The notes beneath the pieces were generated by a model. That model made no database searches and had not been told where the DNA came from. It saw only the letters and a list, made by a program, of their open reading frames with translations. 64,000 nucleotides of DNA from Thermohalobaculum sp038524325 (GTDB lineage Bacteria; Pseudomonadota; Alphaproteobacteria; Rhodobacterales; Rhodobacteraceae). Below are positions 42,001 to 49,782 of the stretch, piece after piece. Made by a program: the position numbers and the translations under genes. Within the stretch, counting starts at the first letter, position 1. Each line of letters begins with the position of its first letter. The stretch covers positions 9,470-73,469 of the forward strand of contig JBCBIS010000001.1 of the NCBI GenBank assembly GCA_038524325.1, given 5' to 3'.

Positions 42001-43641
42001 CAGCTCGATCATCACCTGGGCCACGCCGCCATTGGCGATGCGCGGGATCTCGATGGTGGTGACGACGCCGTCGGCGTCGGTCGCGGTGATGGTGCCGCCT
42101 TCTTCAGTGTCGATCACCTTGATGTCGAACACTTCCGAGGGATTGTCGAAGGTGAAGGTCAGCGCGCCGCCGATGGCGTCATCCGGGTCGGAACTGTCGC
42201 CGTCTTCCGACACGATCAACACGTTGCCGAGCTGAGTCACCTGGGTCTCGAGGTCGCCATCGCCGCCGGTCGGGTTCTGGCTGTCGAAGATCATCGCTTC
42301 GCCCGAGCCGCCGGTGGCCGAGATGGTCACGCCATCGACCTGGTCGGTGATAACATCGCCCGCCTGGAACTGGCTGAAATCGATTTTGACGGCGTCCGGG
42401 TCATCGCATTCTTCGAACTCGACTTTGTCGAAGGTGATCTTGTCGATCCGGATGAACTCTCCGTCATCCTTGCGGCCCTTGAAGGTGATTTCGGCGCCAG
42501 CCGGGATCTCGACGCCGCTCAACGTGACCTCGGAGAACTGGGTGATATGCCCGCCACTGCCGTCGGTGTTCTTGTTGAGCTCGAAGCAGCCGACAAATTC
42601 GCCATCGACGAAGATGTCGATAAAGCCTTCGCCGTCGTTCTCATCAACCACTGTCAGGGTGATGTCATAGACGCAGCTTTCGCCCGGGAATTCCTTCAAG
42701 GTGGCGTAGCCGGTCTCCTCTTTCAGCTTGATCAACTCGCGGCCCGAGGCTGCGTCGACATGCGAGGTGCCATAGCCGTTGAGGTGCAGGTCCTCGGCCT
42801 CGATGCAGATGGAGTCGCCATTCGGCGGCACTTCCACATCCTTGAGGCCTGCATCGACATCGTGGATGGCAACGCCGCTTTTCACAGTGATTACGTCGGT
42901 CAGACCGCTGGCGTCAGCATCCGAGTCGTAGTGATCATCGACCCCTGAGTCCTTCGCCGAAAACTCTTTGCCTTCGAGCAGGGGGAATTTCACCCGATAG
43001 TCGCCCGGGGGAACATCGAACTGATAATTGCCATAGCCGTCGGTCACCGATGTAGCGACAACATTGCCCTGCAAGTCCAGCAGTTCGACGGTCGCGCCTT
43101 CGATGCCTTCATCCCATTGACCCGTCTGGTCGTTCCACTCGTTGTCGTTGCAGTCCGCATCGTGGGTCAGGCGTCCTTTTACCCAACCCGGCTCTTCGAC
43201 TTTGTCGCCTGCCGAGATATCCTCGAATTTGATTTCGTTTTTCGTAGTGACGTTCTTGCAGCTTACAACATCCAGCCGCGCGCCCGCCGGGGGAACATCG
43301 CCCACGAAAGAGAAGAAGTCCGCGCCGGAGCCCGGACGCTCGATCTCAACGAGGGTGTAGTGGTGGCCGTTCTGATCGACGACGGTAAAGGTTTTCTCGG
43401 CATAGATGCTGACATGGCTGTCGATGACCTGGCCGTCCTTGACGATCTCGGCGGTTTGGCCGTGCTTGTCATTCGACTGTTCGTTCTTTATCGAGTCTCC
43501 GGACAGTTTGTTGTCATTGTCCTTGACGGTGAAACACACGGTCGGCTCGCCGGGCATGGTGAAATGCGACCCGACTTTGATATTGCCCGCGTTGAGGTCT
43601 TTCTCCTCATACGCCGTGAATTCGAATGTTTTATTGGTCAT
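39052..43641 (-). CDS. Very large modular surface-type protein with SdrD-B-like and cadherin/VCBS-like repeats
   Basis: A 1529-aa acidic protein. A specific N-terminal domain (1-150) with FTMPGEPTVCFTVKDNDNKLSGD; an SdrD-B-like module (150-267, ATVELLDLQGNVVATSVTDGYGNYQF); a CBM-like jelly roll (about 270-400); a further beta module (to about 570); six VCBS/cadherin-like repeats (577-1250) with DNVLANTxDPEAG, GxFTIxxDGTxTFDxNGEF and VTYTVTDxDG; a second SdrD-B-like module (1254-1384); and a short end. No signal peptide, sortase motif or RTX block is seen. It is probably an adhesin or matrix protein. Export route unknown. It has its own terminator. Confidence 0.82.
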   Translation of the reverse strand: MTNKTFEFTAYEEKDLNAGNIKVGSHFTMPGEPTVCFTVKDNDNKLSGDSIKNEQSNDKHGQTAEIVKDGQVIDSHVSIYAEKTFTVVDQNGHHYTLVEIERPGSGADFFSFVGDVPPAGARLDVVSCKNVTTKNEIKFEDISAGDKVEEPGWVKGRLTHDADCNDNEWNDQTGQWDEGIEGATVELLDLQGNVVATSVTDGYGNYQFDVPPGDYRVKFPLLEGKEFSAKDSGVDDHYDSDADASGLTDVITVKSGVAIHDVDAGLKDVEVPPNGDSICIEAEDLHLNGYGTSHVDAASGRELIKLKEETGYATLKEFPGESCVYDITLTVVDENDGEGFIDIFVDGEFVGCFELNKNTDGSGGHITQFSEVTLSGVEIPAGAEITFKGRKDDGEFIRIDKITFDKVEFEECDDPDAVKIDFSQFQAGDVITDQVDGVTISATGGSGEAMIFDSQNPTGGDGDLETQVTQLGNVLIVSEDGDSSDPDDAIGGALTFTFDNPSEVFDIKVIDTEEGGTITATDADGVVTTIEIPRIANGGVAQVMIELDDIVSLEIDLNGSGAIDDLCFVPGQAANTLADGDEFATVGEDSGVNSIDNVLANTVDPEAGVPTVTDVAGNAPGDAVAGSGGGVFTIAADGTATFDTNGEFEALAEGEEAVTSVTYTVTDADGLTDVSTSTVTVIGVNDLDDLDESATTDQDTPVDIDNLLANTFDPEAGDPTVIDAGGEPIAPGGSVTVPGVGGGLFTINADGTASFDPNGEFDGLGPDDSATVTLSYTVQDDAGDTNVSTITVTVTGENELADGDEFATVGEDSGVNAIDNVLANTVDPEAGVPTVTDVAGNAPGDAVAGSGGGVFTIAADGTATFDTNGEFEALAEGEEAVTSVTYTVTDADGLTDVSTSTVTVIGVNDLDDLDESATTDQDTPVDIDNLLANTFDPEAGDPTVIDAGGEPIAPGGSVTVPGVGGGLFTINADGTASFDPNGEFDGLGPDDSATVTLSYTVQDDAGDTNVSTITVTVTGENELADGDEFATVGEDSGVNSIDNVLANTQDPEAGDPFVTVVAGVALSMSMPVSAAGSNGGIFTIGEDGTQTFDTNGEFEFLAEGQLLETTVTYSVEDQDGATVESTSTVTVVGVNDLDDLDESGETDEDTAIALDNLLDNTVDPEAGDPIVLSVEGTPTDENAPIIVAGSNGGLFIIDQDGGVTFDPNGEFEDLNDGQSEVTSVNYVVQDAAGATNPSTAVVTVTGLTDTFTISGRYFEDTDGDNLDVGEAEPGLDDRTVLLIDGDDEVTVLDTVQTMSDGSYVFEDVENGNYIVEFGAPGANLNFVDPNVGPNGINSADDIDSDVIIEQDEGEGRTDIIVVDGADVTDVDAGVEIEIPSTVVAVDDNRGPIQVLTLFDDEFQPVIFQLGNALAGTEQDGTLASLGGIDFDPDGDNFQVSRVGNDTTPDAEGFFGFVDASRGGEVRVSTTGQIEFRDIDGDFLGISGEFPALEIGQSVFTQVEYEIVDDTGATDTAIITIEVVNQEFTD
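40573..41910 (-). repeat. Two nearly identical 669-bp tandem repeats inside the 1529-aa gene
   Basis: Unit one spans 41242-41910, unit two 40573-41241; each encodes 223 aa (two cadherin/VCBS-like modules). The only amino-acid difference I found is Ser to Ala in GVN(S/A)IDN. A partial third copy continues to about 40500 (DGDEFATVGEDSGVNSIDNVLANT). Such identity at DNA level points to recent duplication or gene conversion. Confidence 0.92.
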
Positions 43642-44154
43642 TCCCCAGTCCCTCTACTCTTGATGCCGAGTGCCGCTCCCAGCCGCTCGACCCACCACAA
43701 CCACGTCGCCGCGCCGTTCTGAGCGCATGTAAACGACAGACGCCTTCAGGCGATCCGCTCTCAAAGGGATCCTGTACCGAGTTCGCGTCAAGTTCGTGAT
43801 GAAATTTACACGAAATTGGGCCAAAAACCAGCGGCGGCGCAGCTGTGCCAGAATTCTTTCCCCGCTGCGCGAAACTGCGACAAGGTTATGTCCTGTTTCG
43901 ACACATTCACAGCTTCGTGAGCACGTTGCGGTTGTGCAATAGAACCTTCCGGACCGCAAAGTTCCAAAAAACACCAATCGAGCACCGGTAAGGTCGCTGG
44001 ACCAACACCACCGGCCACAGGCGATCACACACGAATCACTTTTGGTTAATCAATGAAATCCGCCGGATTTCACCGCGCAGGAATTCCCCGCGACGGGCAC
44101 AAAAAAACCCTGGCAGACGGCTCTGCCAGGGCGCGGATTTCGGGTGTTTCCGGC
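43642..44154. other. Intergenic region upstream of the 1529-aa gene
   Basis: About 510 bases. No gene seen. It holds the frmA terminator at its right end, a small inverted repeat GAAATCC-GCC-GGATTTC at 44055-44071, and presumably the promoter of the 1529-aa gene. The middle is less GC-rich than neighbouring genes. I could not place promoter boxes reliably. Confidence 0.5.
44101..44131 (-). terminator. Rho-independent terminator of frmA
   Basis: CCCTGGCAGA-GCCG-TCTGCCAGGG (44108-44131), a perfect 10-bp stem with a 4-base loop, followed on the minus strand by seven T residues. It lies 23 bases after the frmA stop. Textbook intrinsic terminator. Confidence 0.95.
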
Positions 44155-45267
44155 TTAGAAGGTCACGACGGCACGGATCGACTCGCCGGCATGCATCAGG
44201 TCGAAACCCTTGTTGATATCGTCCAGCGGCATGGTGTGGGTGATCATCGGATCGATCTCGATTTTGCCGTCCATGTACCAATCGACGATCTTCGGCACAT
44301 CGGTCCGGCCCCGGGCGCCGCCGAATGCGGTGCCGCGCCAGACCCGCCCGGTCACCAGCTGGAAGGGGCGGGTTGCGATCTCGGCACCTGCCGGAGCCAC
44401 GCCGATGATGACGCTCTCGCCCCAGCCCTTATGCGCGCATTCCAGCGCGGCGCGCATCACGTTGACATTGCCTGTGGCATCGAACGAGTAATCGGCCCCG
44501 CCCTTGGTCAGATCGACCAGATAGGGAACGAGATCACCCTCGACCTCGGCCGGGTTGACGAAATCGGTCATGCCGAACCGCTCGGCCATCTCGCGCTTCG
44601 CCGGGTTCAGATCGACGCCGACAATCTGATCGCAGCCCGCCAGCCGCAGGCCCTGGATCACGTTCAGACCGATCCCGCCCAGGCCGAAGACCACACAGCG
44701 CGAGCCGATCTCGACCTTGGCGGTGTTGATGACCGCGCCGATCCCGGTGGTGACGCCGCAACCGATATAGCAAATCTTGTCGAACGGAGCGTCCTCGCGG
44801 ACCTTGGCGAGCGCGATCTCCGGCAGCACCGTGTGGTTCGCGAATGTCGAGCACCCCATATAGTGCAGGATCGGCGTGCCATCCTCCATCGAGAACCGCG
44901 AAGTCCCGTCAGGCATCAGTCCCTGCCCCTGCGTCACCCGGATCGCCTGGCACAGATTGGTCTTTGGATGCGCGCAGTAATCGCAGTTGCGGCATTCCGG
45001 TGTGTAGAGCGGGATCACATGGTCGCCGGGCTTCAGCGAGGTGACGCCCGGGCCGACCTCCAGCACCACACCGGCGCCCTCATGGCCCAGGATCGCGGGG
45101 AACATCCCCTCCGGGTCCGCGCCCGACCGGGTGAACTCGTCTGTGTGGCAAATCCCTGTCGCCTTGATTTCGACCAGAACCTCGCCGGCTTTCGGGCCTT
45201 CCAGGTTCACTTCCATGACCTCCAGCGGCTTGCCCGCTTCGATCGCGACGGCTGCGCGCGTCTTCAT
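44155..45267 (-). CDS. frmA: S-(hydroxymethyl)glutathione dehydrogenase / class III alcohol dehydrogenase
   Basis: A 370-aa zinc- and NAD-dependent enzyme (also called flhA or adhC) oxidising the glutathione-formaldehyde adduct and reducing S-nitrosoglutathione. Seen: catalytic-zinc CHTDEFTRSG (Cys near 40) and GHEGAGVVLEVG, structural-zinc Cys cluster CRNCDYCAHPKTNLC (about 92-106), CGVTTGIGAV and the NAD-binding GLGGIGLNVIQG. The ATG at 45267 has GGAGGA upstream; the frame is open further but is not protein-like. Its neighbours serve PQQ-dependent alcohol oxidation, so formaldehyde from methanol is the likely substrate source. Confidence 0.96.
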   Translation of the reverse strand: MKTRAAVAIEAGKPLEVMEVNLEGPKAGEVLVEIKATGICHTDEFTRSGADPEGMFPAILGHEGAGVVLEVGPGVTSLKPGDHVIPLYTPECRNCDYCAHPKTNLCQAIRVTQGQGLMPDGTSRFSMEDGTPILHYMGCSTFANHTVLPEIALAKVREDAPFDKICYIGCGVTTGIGAVINTAKVEIGSRCVVFGLGGIGLNVIQGLRLAGCDQIVGVDLNPAKREMAERFGMTDFVNPAEVEGDLVPYLVDLTKGGADYSFDATGNVNVMRAALECAHKGWGESVIIGVAPAGAEIATRPFQLVTGRVWRGTAFGGARGRTDVPKIVDWYMDGKIEIDPMITHTMPLDDINKGFDLMHAGESIRAVVTF

Positions 45268-45400
45268 CTTTTGTCCTCCCAATCCGTCCTGATGGCCTGT
45301 TCGCCATGCGTATCGGCGAAAAGCGTACCACGGCGATCGGCTTCCGAAAGCGCCGAGGCCTTTAAAATATTTTATCGCAAGCGGCGTTTCGTGAAAAAAA

Positions 45401-45604
45401 TCAGATCTGCTCTTCCAGGCCGACCAAGGCGCAGCGCCAGGATTTAACCTTCCATTTGCGATGCATGACCTGCCAGCGGGCGACCCGGGGCGGCGAGGAA
45501 TACATACATTGCCCGGCATCCCCGCCCGAGAGGGTCAGGCGGAGCCGGTGCTCGCGGCACTCCTCCGGCACCGAGAGCAGACAGGCGATCACGATCAGTT
45601 CCAT
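45401..45604 (-). CDS. Small conserved-looking protein with three Cys, function unknown
   Basis: A 67-aa protein starting MELIVIACLLSVPEECREHRL, continuing with QCMYSSPPRVARWQ and ending near HRKWKVKSWRCALVGLEEQI. The pattern (a short hydrophobic start, C-R-E-x-R-L, QCM, W-x-C) looks like a small protein I recall beside formaldehyde-oxidation and other metabolic genes in Rhodobacteraceae, but I cannot name it. GGAGGGT lies upstream of the ATG. It is upstream of frmA, in the same direction, and divergent from the gene at 45687. Confidence 0.65.
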   Translation of the reverse strand: MELIVIACLLSVPEECREHRLRLTLSGGDAGQCMYSSPPRVARWQVMHRKWKVKSWRCALVGLEEQI

Positions 45605-45686
45605 TTCCGGACCCTCCAACTTGCCTTGCGTCTGTTTATGGATAGGTTGCAGGCGAGACCGGTCAAATATCCGGCGGGAGGAAAAA

Positions 45687-46325
45687 ATGCTGTTACGGAC
45701 CTGCGTGAGCGCAATGCTCTCGGCCGCCCTCGTTGTGCTGGCCGCACCGTCGCATGCGGCGGACCCGGTCGACCTGCTGTTCTACACGCCCCATCTGGCC
45801 GAGACCGATCCCACGCTGCAGCTGCGCTATCGCCATACCCGCGAGGGTGCCATCGATGCCGTGCTCGGACCCCGGGTGGATCAGGCGATCCTGCTGCGCC
45901 AGGAGGCCGCGGGCGATGACTTCGAGACCGTGGTCACCCTGGATGCAGATGGCGCCGGGCGGCAGTTGGACCGGTTCCGCGGGGTACCCGGCAATCCGAT
46001 CCTGATGGTGTTCCTGGAGACCATCGTCACCTCGATCAGCCGGGCCACCGGGGGCAGCCCATTCTATATCCGCAACCGGTTGAAGGAGGCGTTTGCCAAT
46101 GGCTCGGTCACCGCGGGCGAGGCCGGCGACACCATTCGCCTCGCCCCGTTTGCAGACGACCGCAACCGCCACCGCATGGGGCCTTTCGCCGATCTCGAAA
46201 TCGAGATGACCCTGGCAAAGTCCCGCCCGGGCATGTTCGGCGCCCTGACCGCACGGGCACAGGATGCCGCCAACCCGGCCTTGCTGCATTATCTGGAGGA
46301 GGTGCGGTATGTGGAAGCGAACTAG
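45687..46325 (+). CDS. Exported protein of unknown function in the PQQ/formaldehyde cluster
   Basis: A 212-aa protein with a signal peptide (MLLRTCVSAMLSAALVVLAAPSHA, cleavage after AHA-like HAA). The mature part is a compact alpha/beta domain with LLFYTPHLAETDPTLQLRYRHTREG and VFLETIVTSISRATGGSPFYIRNRLKEAF. No known family recognised. GGGAGGA precedes the ATG. Its end overlaps the next gene by 17 bases, so the two periplasmic products are likely made together. The setting suggests help to a quinoprotein dehydrogenase. Confidence 0.8.
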   Translation: MLLRTCVSAMLSAALVVLAAPSHAADPVDLLFYTPHLAETDPTLQLRYRHTREGAIDAVLGPRVDQAILLRQEAAGDDFETVVTLDADGAGRQLDRFRGVPGNPILMVFLETIVTSISRATGGSPFYIRNRLKEAFANGSVTAGEAGDTIRLAPFADDRNRHRMGPFADLEIEMTLAKSRPGMFGALTARAQDAANPALLHYLEEVRYVEAN

Positions 46326-46647
46326 CCTCGCCCTCGCCCTGCTCTGCGCACCGGTCGGCGCGCAGGAGGTGCCGAATGATTACCCCACCGTGGCGCGCGC
46401 CGATTACGTCTTCGCCTGCATGGCCTCGAACGGCCAGACAAGACGGGTGCTGGAACAATGCGCCTGCTCGATCGACGTGATCGCCAGCATCCTGCCCTAT
46501 GAGGCCTATGTGAAGGCGGAGACCTTTCTGCGCACGGTACAGGTCACGGGCGAGCGGGTCGCCGCCTTCCGCGGGTCTGCCCGGCACAAGAGGATGGTCT
46601 CAGACCTGCGCCGCGCGCAGGCCGAAGCGGACGTCGTCTGTTTCTGA
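46309..46647 (+). CDS. Small exported Cys-containing protein in the PQQ cluster
   Basis: A 112-aa protein with a short signal peptide (MWKRTSLALALLCAPVGAQ). The mature part has VFACMASNGQTRRVLEQCACSIDVIASIL and a C-terminal Cys (DVVCF), giving four Cys that could make disulfides or bind a metal or haem-free redox site (no CxxCH). Similar small proteins are found next to methanol or alcohol quinoprotein dehydrogenase genes. It is translated with overlap from the gene before it. Confidence 0.78.
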   Translation: MWKRTSLALALLCAPVGAQEVPNDYPTVARADYVFACMASNGQTRRVLEQCACSIDVIASILPYEAYVKAETFLRTVQVTGERVAAFRGSARHKRMVSDLRRAQAEADVVCF

Positions 46648-46680
46648 GCCTTCAGCGGGCGCCGGGCGCGGCGGCCAGCC

Positions 46681-47523
46681 TCAGCTTGCGATGTCCACCG
46701 GGAACGACCGGATGTACTCGTCGCCATCGGTGTCATGCGCGCGCACCTCGATCGGGCCCGCACCGTTGGGCGTGAAGTGGAAGCGGATGGCCGGGTCCTC
46801 GGAGATCGAGATGCCCCCTTCCATGCGGAACAGAGTCTCGCCGCCTTGGGTCACTTCAAGGTCATCGACGAAATAGGCCGGGATGAACAGCCGGGTGACC
46901 TGGTTCATCTGGAACCCCGAATAGTTCGGGTGGCGCACCATCACCTGGGCCTCGCGCATGCCGGGCGCGGGTGCCGTACCCTTGGCCTTGGCCACCACCT
47001 CGTCGAACAGGCGCACCTTCATCTTGCCGACATTGGCCAGCGCCGCCTCGGCATCCTTCAGCGAGGGCGCCGAGCAGCCGCCCGATGCTTTTACGAAATT
47101 CGCGGTCTGCCACAGGCTGCCATCATCCAGCTCGGCCACCACCCGCACATTCGTGTAGGCGTCGACCCGGACCCGGGTCGAGAGTCGGATCACCTCGCCC
47201 ATCGCCGCGCCGGGGGTGAACGTCGCGGCGACAGGGGCGGGGTTTTCCTCGACAATCAGCGAGAACTTGGCCACCCGGCGTCCCTCGGGCGGGGCGATCT
47301 CGATCGCCACCGGCACGATCGCCGCGTCATGGGCGCGATAGGGGGTGTCGAGCGAAATCACATCGCTGCCATCGGCAATCTCGGCGCCGTCCTCATAGAT
47401 CATCGCGCGAAGCTCGGCCCAGGTCCCGTTCTCGACCTCGGCATTCCGCTCCGCCGCCCAGGCCGGCATGGCCAGCGAGACCGCCGAGGCCAGAATCGCC
47501 GCGCGCAGTGCTGTGCTCATCAT
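46681..47523 (-). CDS. Quinoprotein dehydrogenase-associated SoxYZ-like carrier
   Basis: A 280-aa exported protein (signal peptide MMSTALRAAILASAVSLAMPAWA). The N-terminal half resembles SoxY and has the GGC motif (Gly148-Gly149-Cys150) that in SoxY carries the sulfur substrate; the C-terminal half (about 185-280) resembles SoxZ (VMVRHPNYSGFQM, then PIEVRAHDTDGDEYIRSF). This fused form is known from clusters with PQQ-dependent dehydrogenases, where its function is unsettled. It is divergent from pqqA, convergent with the two exported proteins. No sox genes are nearby, so sulfur oxidation is unlikely. Confidence 0.9.
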   Translation of the reverse strand: MMSTALRAAILASAVSLAMPAWAAERNAEVENGTWAELRAMIYEDGAEIADGSDVISLDTPYRAHDAAIVPVAIEIAPPEGRRVAKFSLIVEENPAPVAATFTPGAAMGEVIRLSTRVRVDAYTNVRVVAELDDGSLWQTANFVKASGGCSAPSLKDAEAALANVGKMKVRLFDEVVAKAKGTAPAPGMREAQVMVRHPNYSGFQMNQVTRLFIPAYFVDDLEVTQGGETLFRMEGGISISEDPAIRFHFTPNGAGPIEVRAHDTDGDEYIRSFPVDIAS

Positions 47524-47658
47524 CGCGTTTCCTTCCTTGATCGGGCGCGAGAAGGTCGAAACCGGCCTGCGCAGCGCCGTTCTGAGCGGCTGATCCGCTT
47601 CATCATCTCAGGTTGTAAGAAAACACCACTGGAACCGCCGCTGTCAAATCCGCCCGGC

Positions 47659-47686
47659 TTGACGCATGAAATCGGCGCGATAGTGT
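47659..47686 (+). promoter_or_regulatory. Possible sigma-70-type promoter of pqqA
   Basis: TTGACG (47659-47664), 16 bases, then TAGTGT (47681-47686). The -35 box is good and the -10 box weak, giving a start near 47693 and a 26-base leader before pqqA with GGAGG. Assigned by eye only. Confidence 0.35.
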
Positions 47687-47718
47687 GACCATGACGAAAC
47701 CAACCAGTGGAGGAAAAG

Positions 47719-47811
47719 ATGGCTTGGACCCGTCCGGAAATCGAAGAAACCACCTGCGGCATGGAAATCAACATGTATTTCCCGGCTGAGGATGACGGCG
47801 AGCTGTTCTGA
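47719..47811 (+). CDS. pqqA: PQQ precursor peptide PqqA
   Basis: A 30-aa peptide, MAWTRPEIEETTCGMEINMY then FPAEDDGELF. The EINMY core has the Glu-x3-Tyr pair (Glu16, Tyr20) whose side chains PqqE crosslinks to make pyrroloquinoline quinone. GGAGG lies 7 bases upstream of the ATG. It is followed by pqqB after 38 bases, a gap that in other bacteria lets pqqA be made in excess. Confidence 0.97.
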   Translation: MAWTRPEIEETTCGMEINMYFPAEDDGELF

Positions 47812-47849
47812 GCTCACCGCAACGTGATCTTGACGGGGGCGCGTGAGGG

Positions 47850-48749
47850 ATGACTTTACGCGCCCTTATTCTTGGCGCTGCAGCCGGCGGGGGCCTGCCC
47901 CAGTGGAATTGCAACGCGCCGAACTCCGCCAGCTTTTGGCGCGGGACGCCTCTGACCCCGGCCACGCAGTCTTCGCTGGCGGTGGGCGGGGGTGAGGGCT
48001 GGGCGCTCCTGAACTGCTCCCCCGACATCCGCCAGCAGATCATCGCGACCCCGGCGCTGCACCCTCGCGTTGGCGCGCTGCGCGACACGCCGATCCACTC
48101 GATCCTGCTGACTAATGGCGACGTCGATCACATCGCGGGCCTTCTTACCCTGCGCGAAGGCACGCCGTTCCGGCTGCTTGCGACAAACGAAATCCTCAAC
48201 GTGATCGCCGAGAACCCGATCTTCAACGCCCTCGACCCCGCCTTCGTGACCCGCGAGGTGGTGGCGTTGGAGACCCCGTTCGCGCTGGTCCCAGGCGTCA
48301 CCGCCACCCTGTTCGCCGTGCCGGGCAAGGTGCCGCTGTTCATGGAGGGCGACGTGGTCGAGACCGATCTGATGGGGGAACAGACTGTCGGTGTCGAACT
48401 GACCTCCGACGGCAAGACCGCCTTCTACATCCCCGGCTGTGCCCGCATGGTCCCCAGCTTGGAGGACCGGATCCGAGGCGCGGCGCTGCTGTTCTTCGAC
48501 GGCACGGTCTGGACCGATGACGAGATGATCCGCGAGGGTGTGGGCCAGAAGACCGGCGCCCGGATGGGCCATATGTATATGTCCGGCCCCGGCGGCTCGA
48601 TCGAGGCGCTGGCGCCTTTGGACATTGCCCGCAAGATCTATGTCCATATCAACAACACCAACCCCGTCTGGCGCCACGGCCCCGAACGCGCCGAGGCCGA
48701 GGCGCAAGGGTGGGAGATCGGCTATGACAGTATGGAGGTGACGCTGTGA
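47850..48749 (+). CDS. pqqB: PQQ biosynthesis protein PqqB
   Basis: A 299-aa metallo-beta-lactamase-fold enzyme of PQQ synthesis, thought to oxidise the crosslinked Glu-Tyr intermediate. Seen: LGAAAGGGLPQWNCNAPNS at the start, SSLAVGGGEGWALLNCSPDIRQQI, and TNGDVDHIAGLLTLREG in place of the HxHxDH motif, all as in PqqB. Usual length. Stop overlaps the pqqC start as ATGA-type coupling. Confidence 0.97.
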   Translation: MTLRALILGAAAGGGLPQWNCNAPNSASFWRGTPLTPATQSSLAVGGGEGWALLNCSPDIRQQIIATPALHPRVGALRDTPIHSILLTNGDVDHIAGLLTLREGTPFRLLATNEILNVIAENPIFNALDPAFVTREVVALETPFALVPGVTATLFAVPGKVPLFMEGDVVETDLMGEQTVGVELTSDGKTAFYIPGCARMVPSLEDRIRGAALLFFDGTVWTDDEMIREGVGQKTGARMGHMYMSGPGGSIEALAPLDIARKIYVHINNTNPVWRHGPERAEAEAQGWEIGYDSMEVTL

Positions 48750-49504
48750 TGACCCCTGACAGAATGCCCCCCGATCAACTCGAGGCGGACCTGCGCCATA
48801 TCGGCGAGACCCGCTATCACCATCTCCACCCATTCCACAAACGCATGTATACGGGCGGCTGTTCCATTGACGAGCTGCGCGCCTGGGCGCTGAACCGCTA
48901 TTGCTATCAGCGGATCATCCCGCACAAAGACAGCATCATTCTCTCGCGGCTCGAGAGCACCGAACTCCGTCGCATCTGGCGCCAGCGGGTCATCGACCAT
49001 GACGGCGAGATCGGCGATGCGCCCGAGGGCGGCCTGCGCCGCTGGCTCGCGCTGACCGACGGGCTGGGGCTGGACCGGGATTACGTCGTGTCGATGGAGG
49101 GCGCCCTGCCCGCCGTACGCTTCGCCTGCGACGCCTATCTCGGCTATGTCGCCAAGGGCAACGATCTTGAGATGATCGCCTCGAGCCTGACCGAGATGTT
49201 CAGCCCGATGATCATCGGCCAGCGGGTGGCGGGCATGCTGGAGCATTACGATTTCATCACCCAGGACATCCTGCGCTATTTCAACAATCGCCTGACCGAG
49301 GCGCCCCGCGACGCCGATTTCGCGCTCGACTACGTCAAGGAGCACGCGACCACGGCGGAGACGCAGAAACAGGCGACCGATGCGCTGAAGTTCAAGATGG
49401 GGATGCTCTGGGCCCAGCTCGACGCGATCGAGCATGTCTATGTCAACGCCAATCCCATGCCGGGCGCCTGGGCACCGGGCGAGGGGCTGCGGGAAGCGGC
49501 ATGA
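48746..49504 (+). CDS. pqqC: Pyrroloquinoline-quinone synthase PqqC
   Basis: A 252-aa cofactor-free oxidase doing the final ring closure and eight-electron oxidation to PQQ. Seen: YHHLHPFHKRMYTGGCS near 25, RYCYQRIIPHKDS near 50, a QRVAGMLEHYDFI stretch and ALKFKMGMLWAQLDAIEHVYV near the end, all typical helices lining the active site. Couples at both ends with pqqB and pqqD. Confidence 0.97.
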   Translation: MMTPDRMPPDQLEADLRHIGETRYHHLHPFHKRMYTGGCSIDELRAWALNRYCYQRIIPHKDSIILSRLESTELRRIWRQRVIDHDGEIGDAPEGGLRRWLALTDGLGLDRDYVVSMEGALPAVRFACDAYLGYVAKGNDLEMIASSLTEMFSPMIIGQRVAGMLEHYDFITQDILRYFNNRLTEAPRDADFALDYVKEHATTAETQKQATDALKFKMGMLWAQLDAIEHVYVNANPMPGAWAPGEGLREAA

Positions 49505-49782
49505 CCGAGCTCGCCGACACGGATGTGCCCTTCCTGCCGCGCGGCGTGCGGCTGAAACACTGCAAGGTGCGCCAGGGCTGGTATCTGCTGGCGCCGGAAC
49601 GGGCGGTGAAGCTGGATCAAATCGCCTCCGCCATCCTCGGCACCCTGGATGGAGAGCGGGATTTCGCAGGGATTGTCAGCCGGTTGGCCGAAGATTTCAA
49701 TGCTCCGCGCGAGCAAATTGCCGGTGACGCCCGCGATTTCCTGATCGACATGATGAATCGCCGCATGGTGGAGGCGAGATGA
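49501..49782 (+). CDS. pqqD: PQQ peptide chaperone PqqD
   Basis: A 93-aa RiPP recognition element that binds the PqqA leader and delivers it to PqqE. Seen: PRGVRLKHCKVRQGWYLLAPERAVKLDQIASAILGTLDGERDFAGIVSRLAEDFNAPREQI, the winged-helix PqqD pattern. It overlaps pqqC and pqqE as ATGA. Confidence 0.96.
   Translation: MTELADTDVPFLPRGVRLKHCKVRQGWYLLAPERAVKLDQIASAILGTLDGERDFAGIVSRLAEDFNAPREQIAGDARDFLIDMMNRRMVEAR

Noticed and set aside
39418..42948. Long open frame (1176 codons) on the plus strand opposite the 1529-aa protein gene
   Set aside because: It is a shadow of the GC-rich repeats on the minus strand; its translation is low-complexity (Arg/His/Gly/Asp/Ala) with duplicated blocks mirroring the real gene and has no family features.
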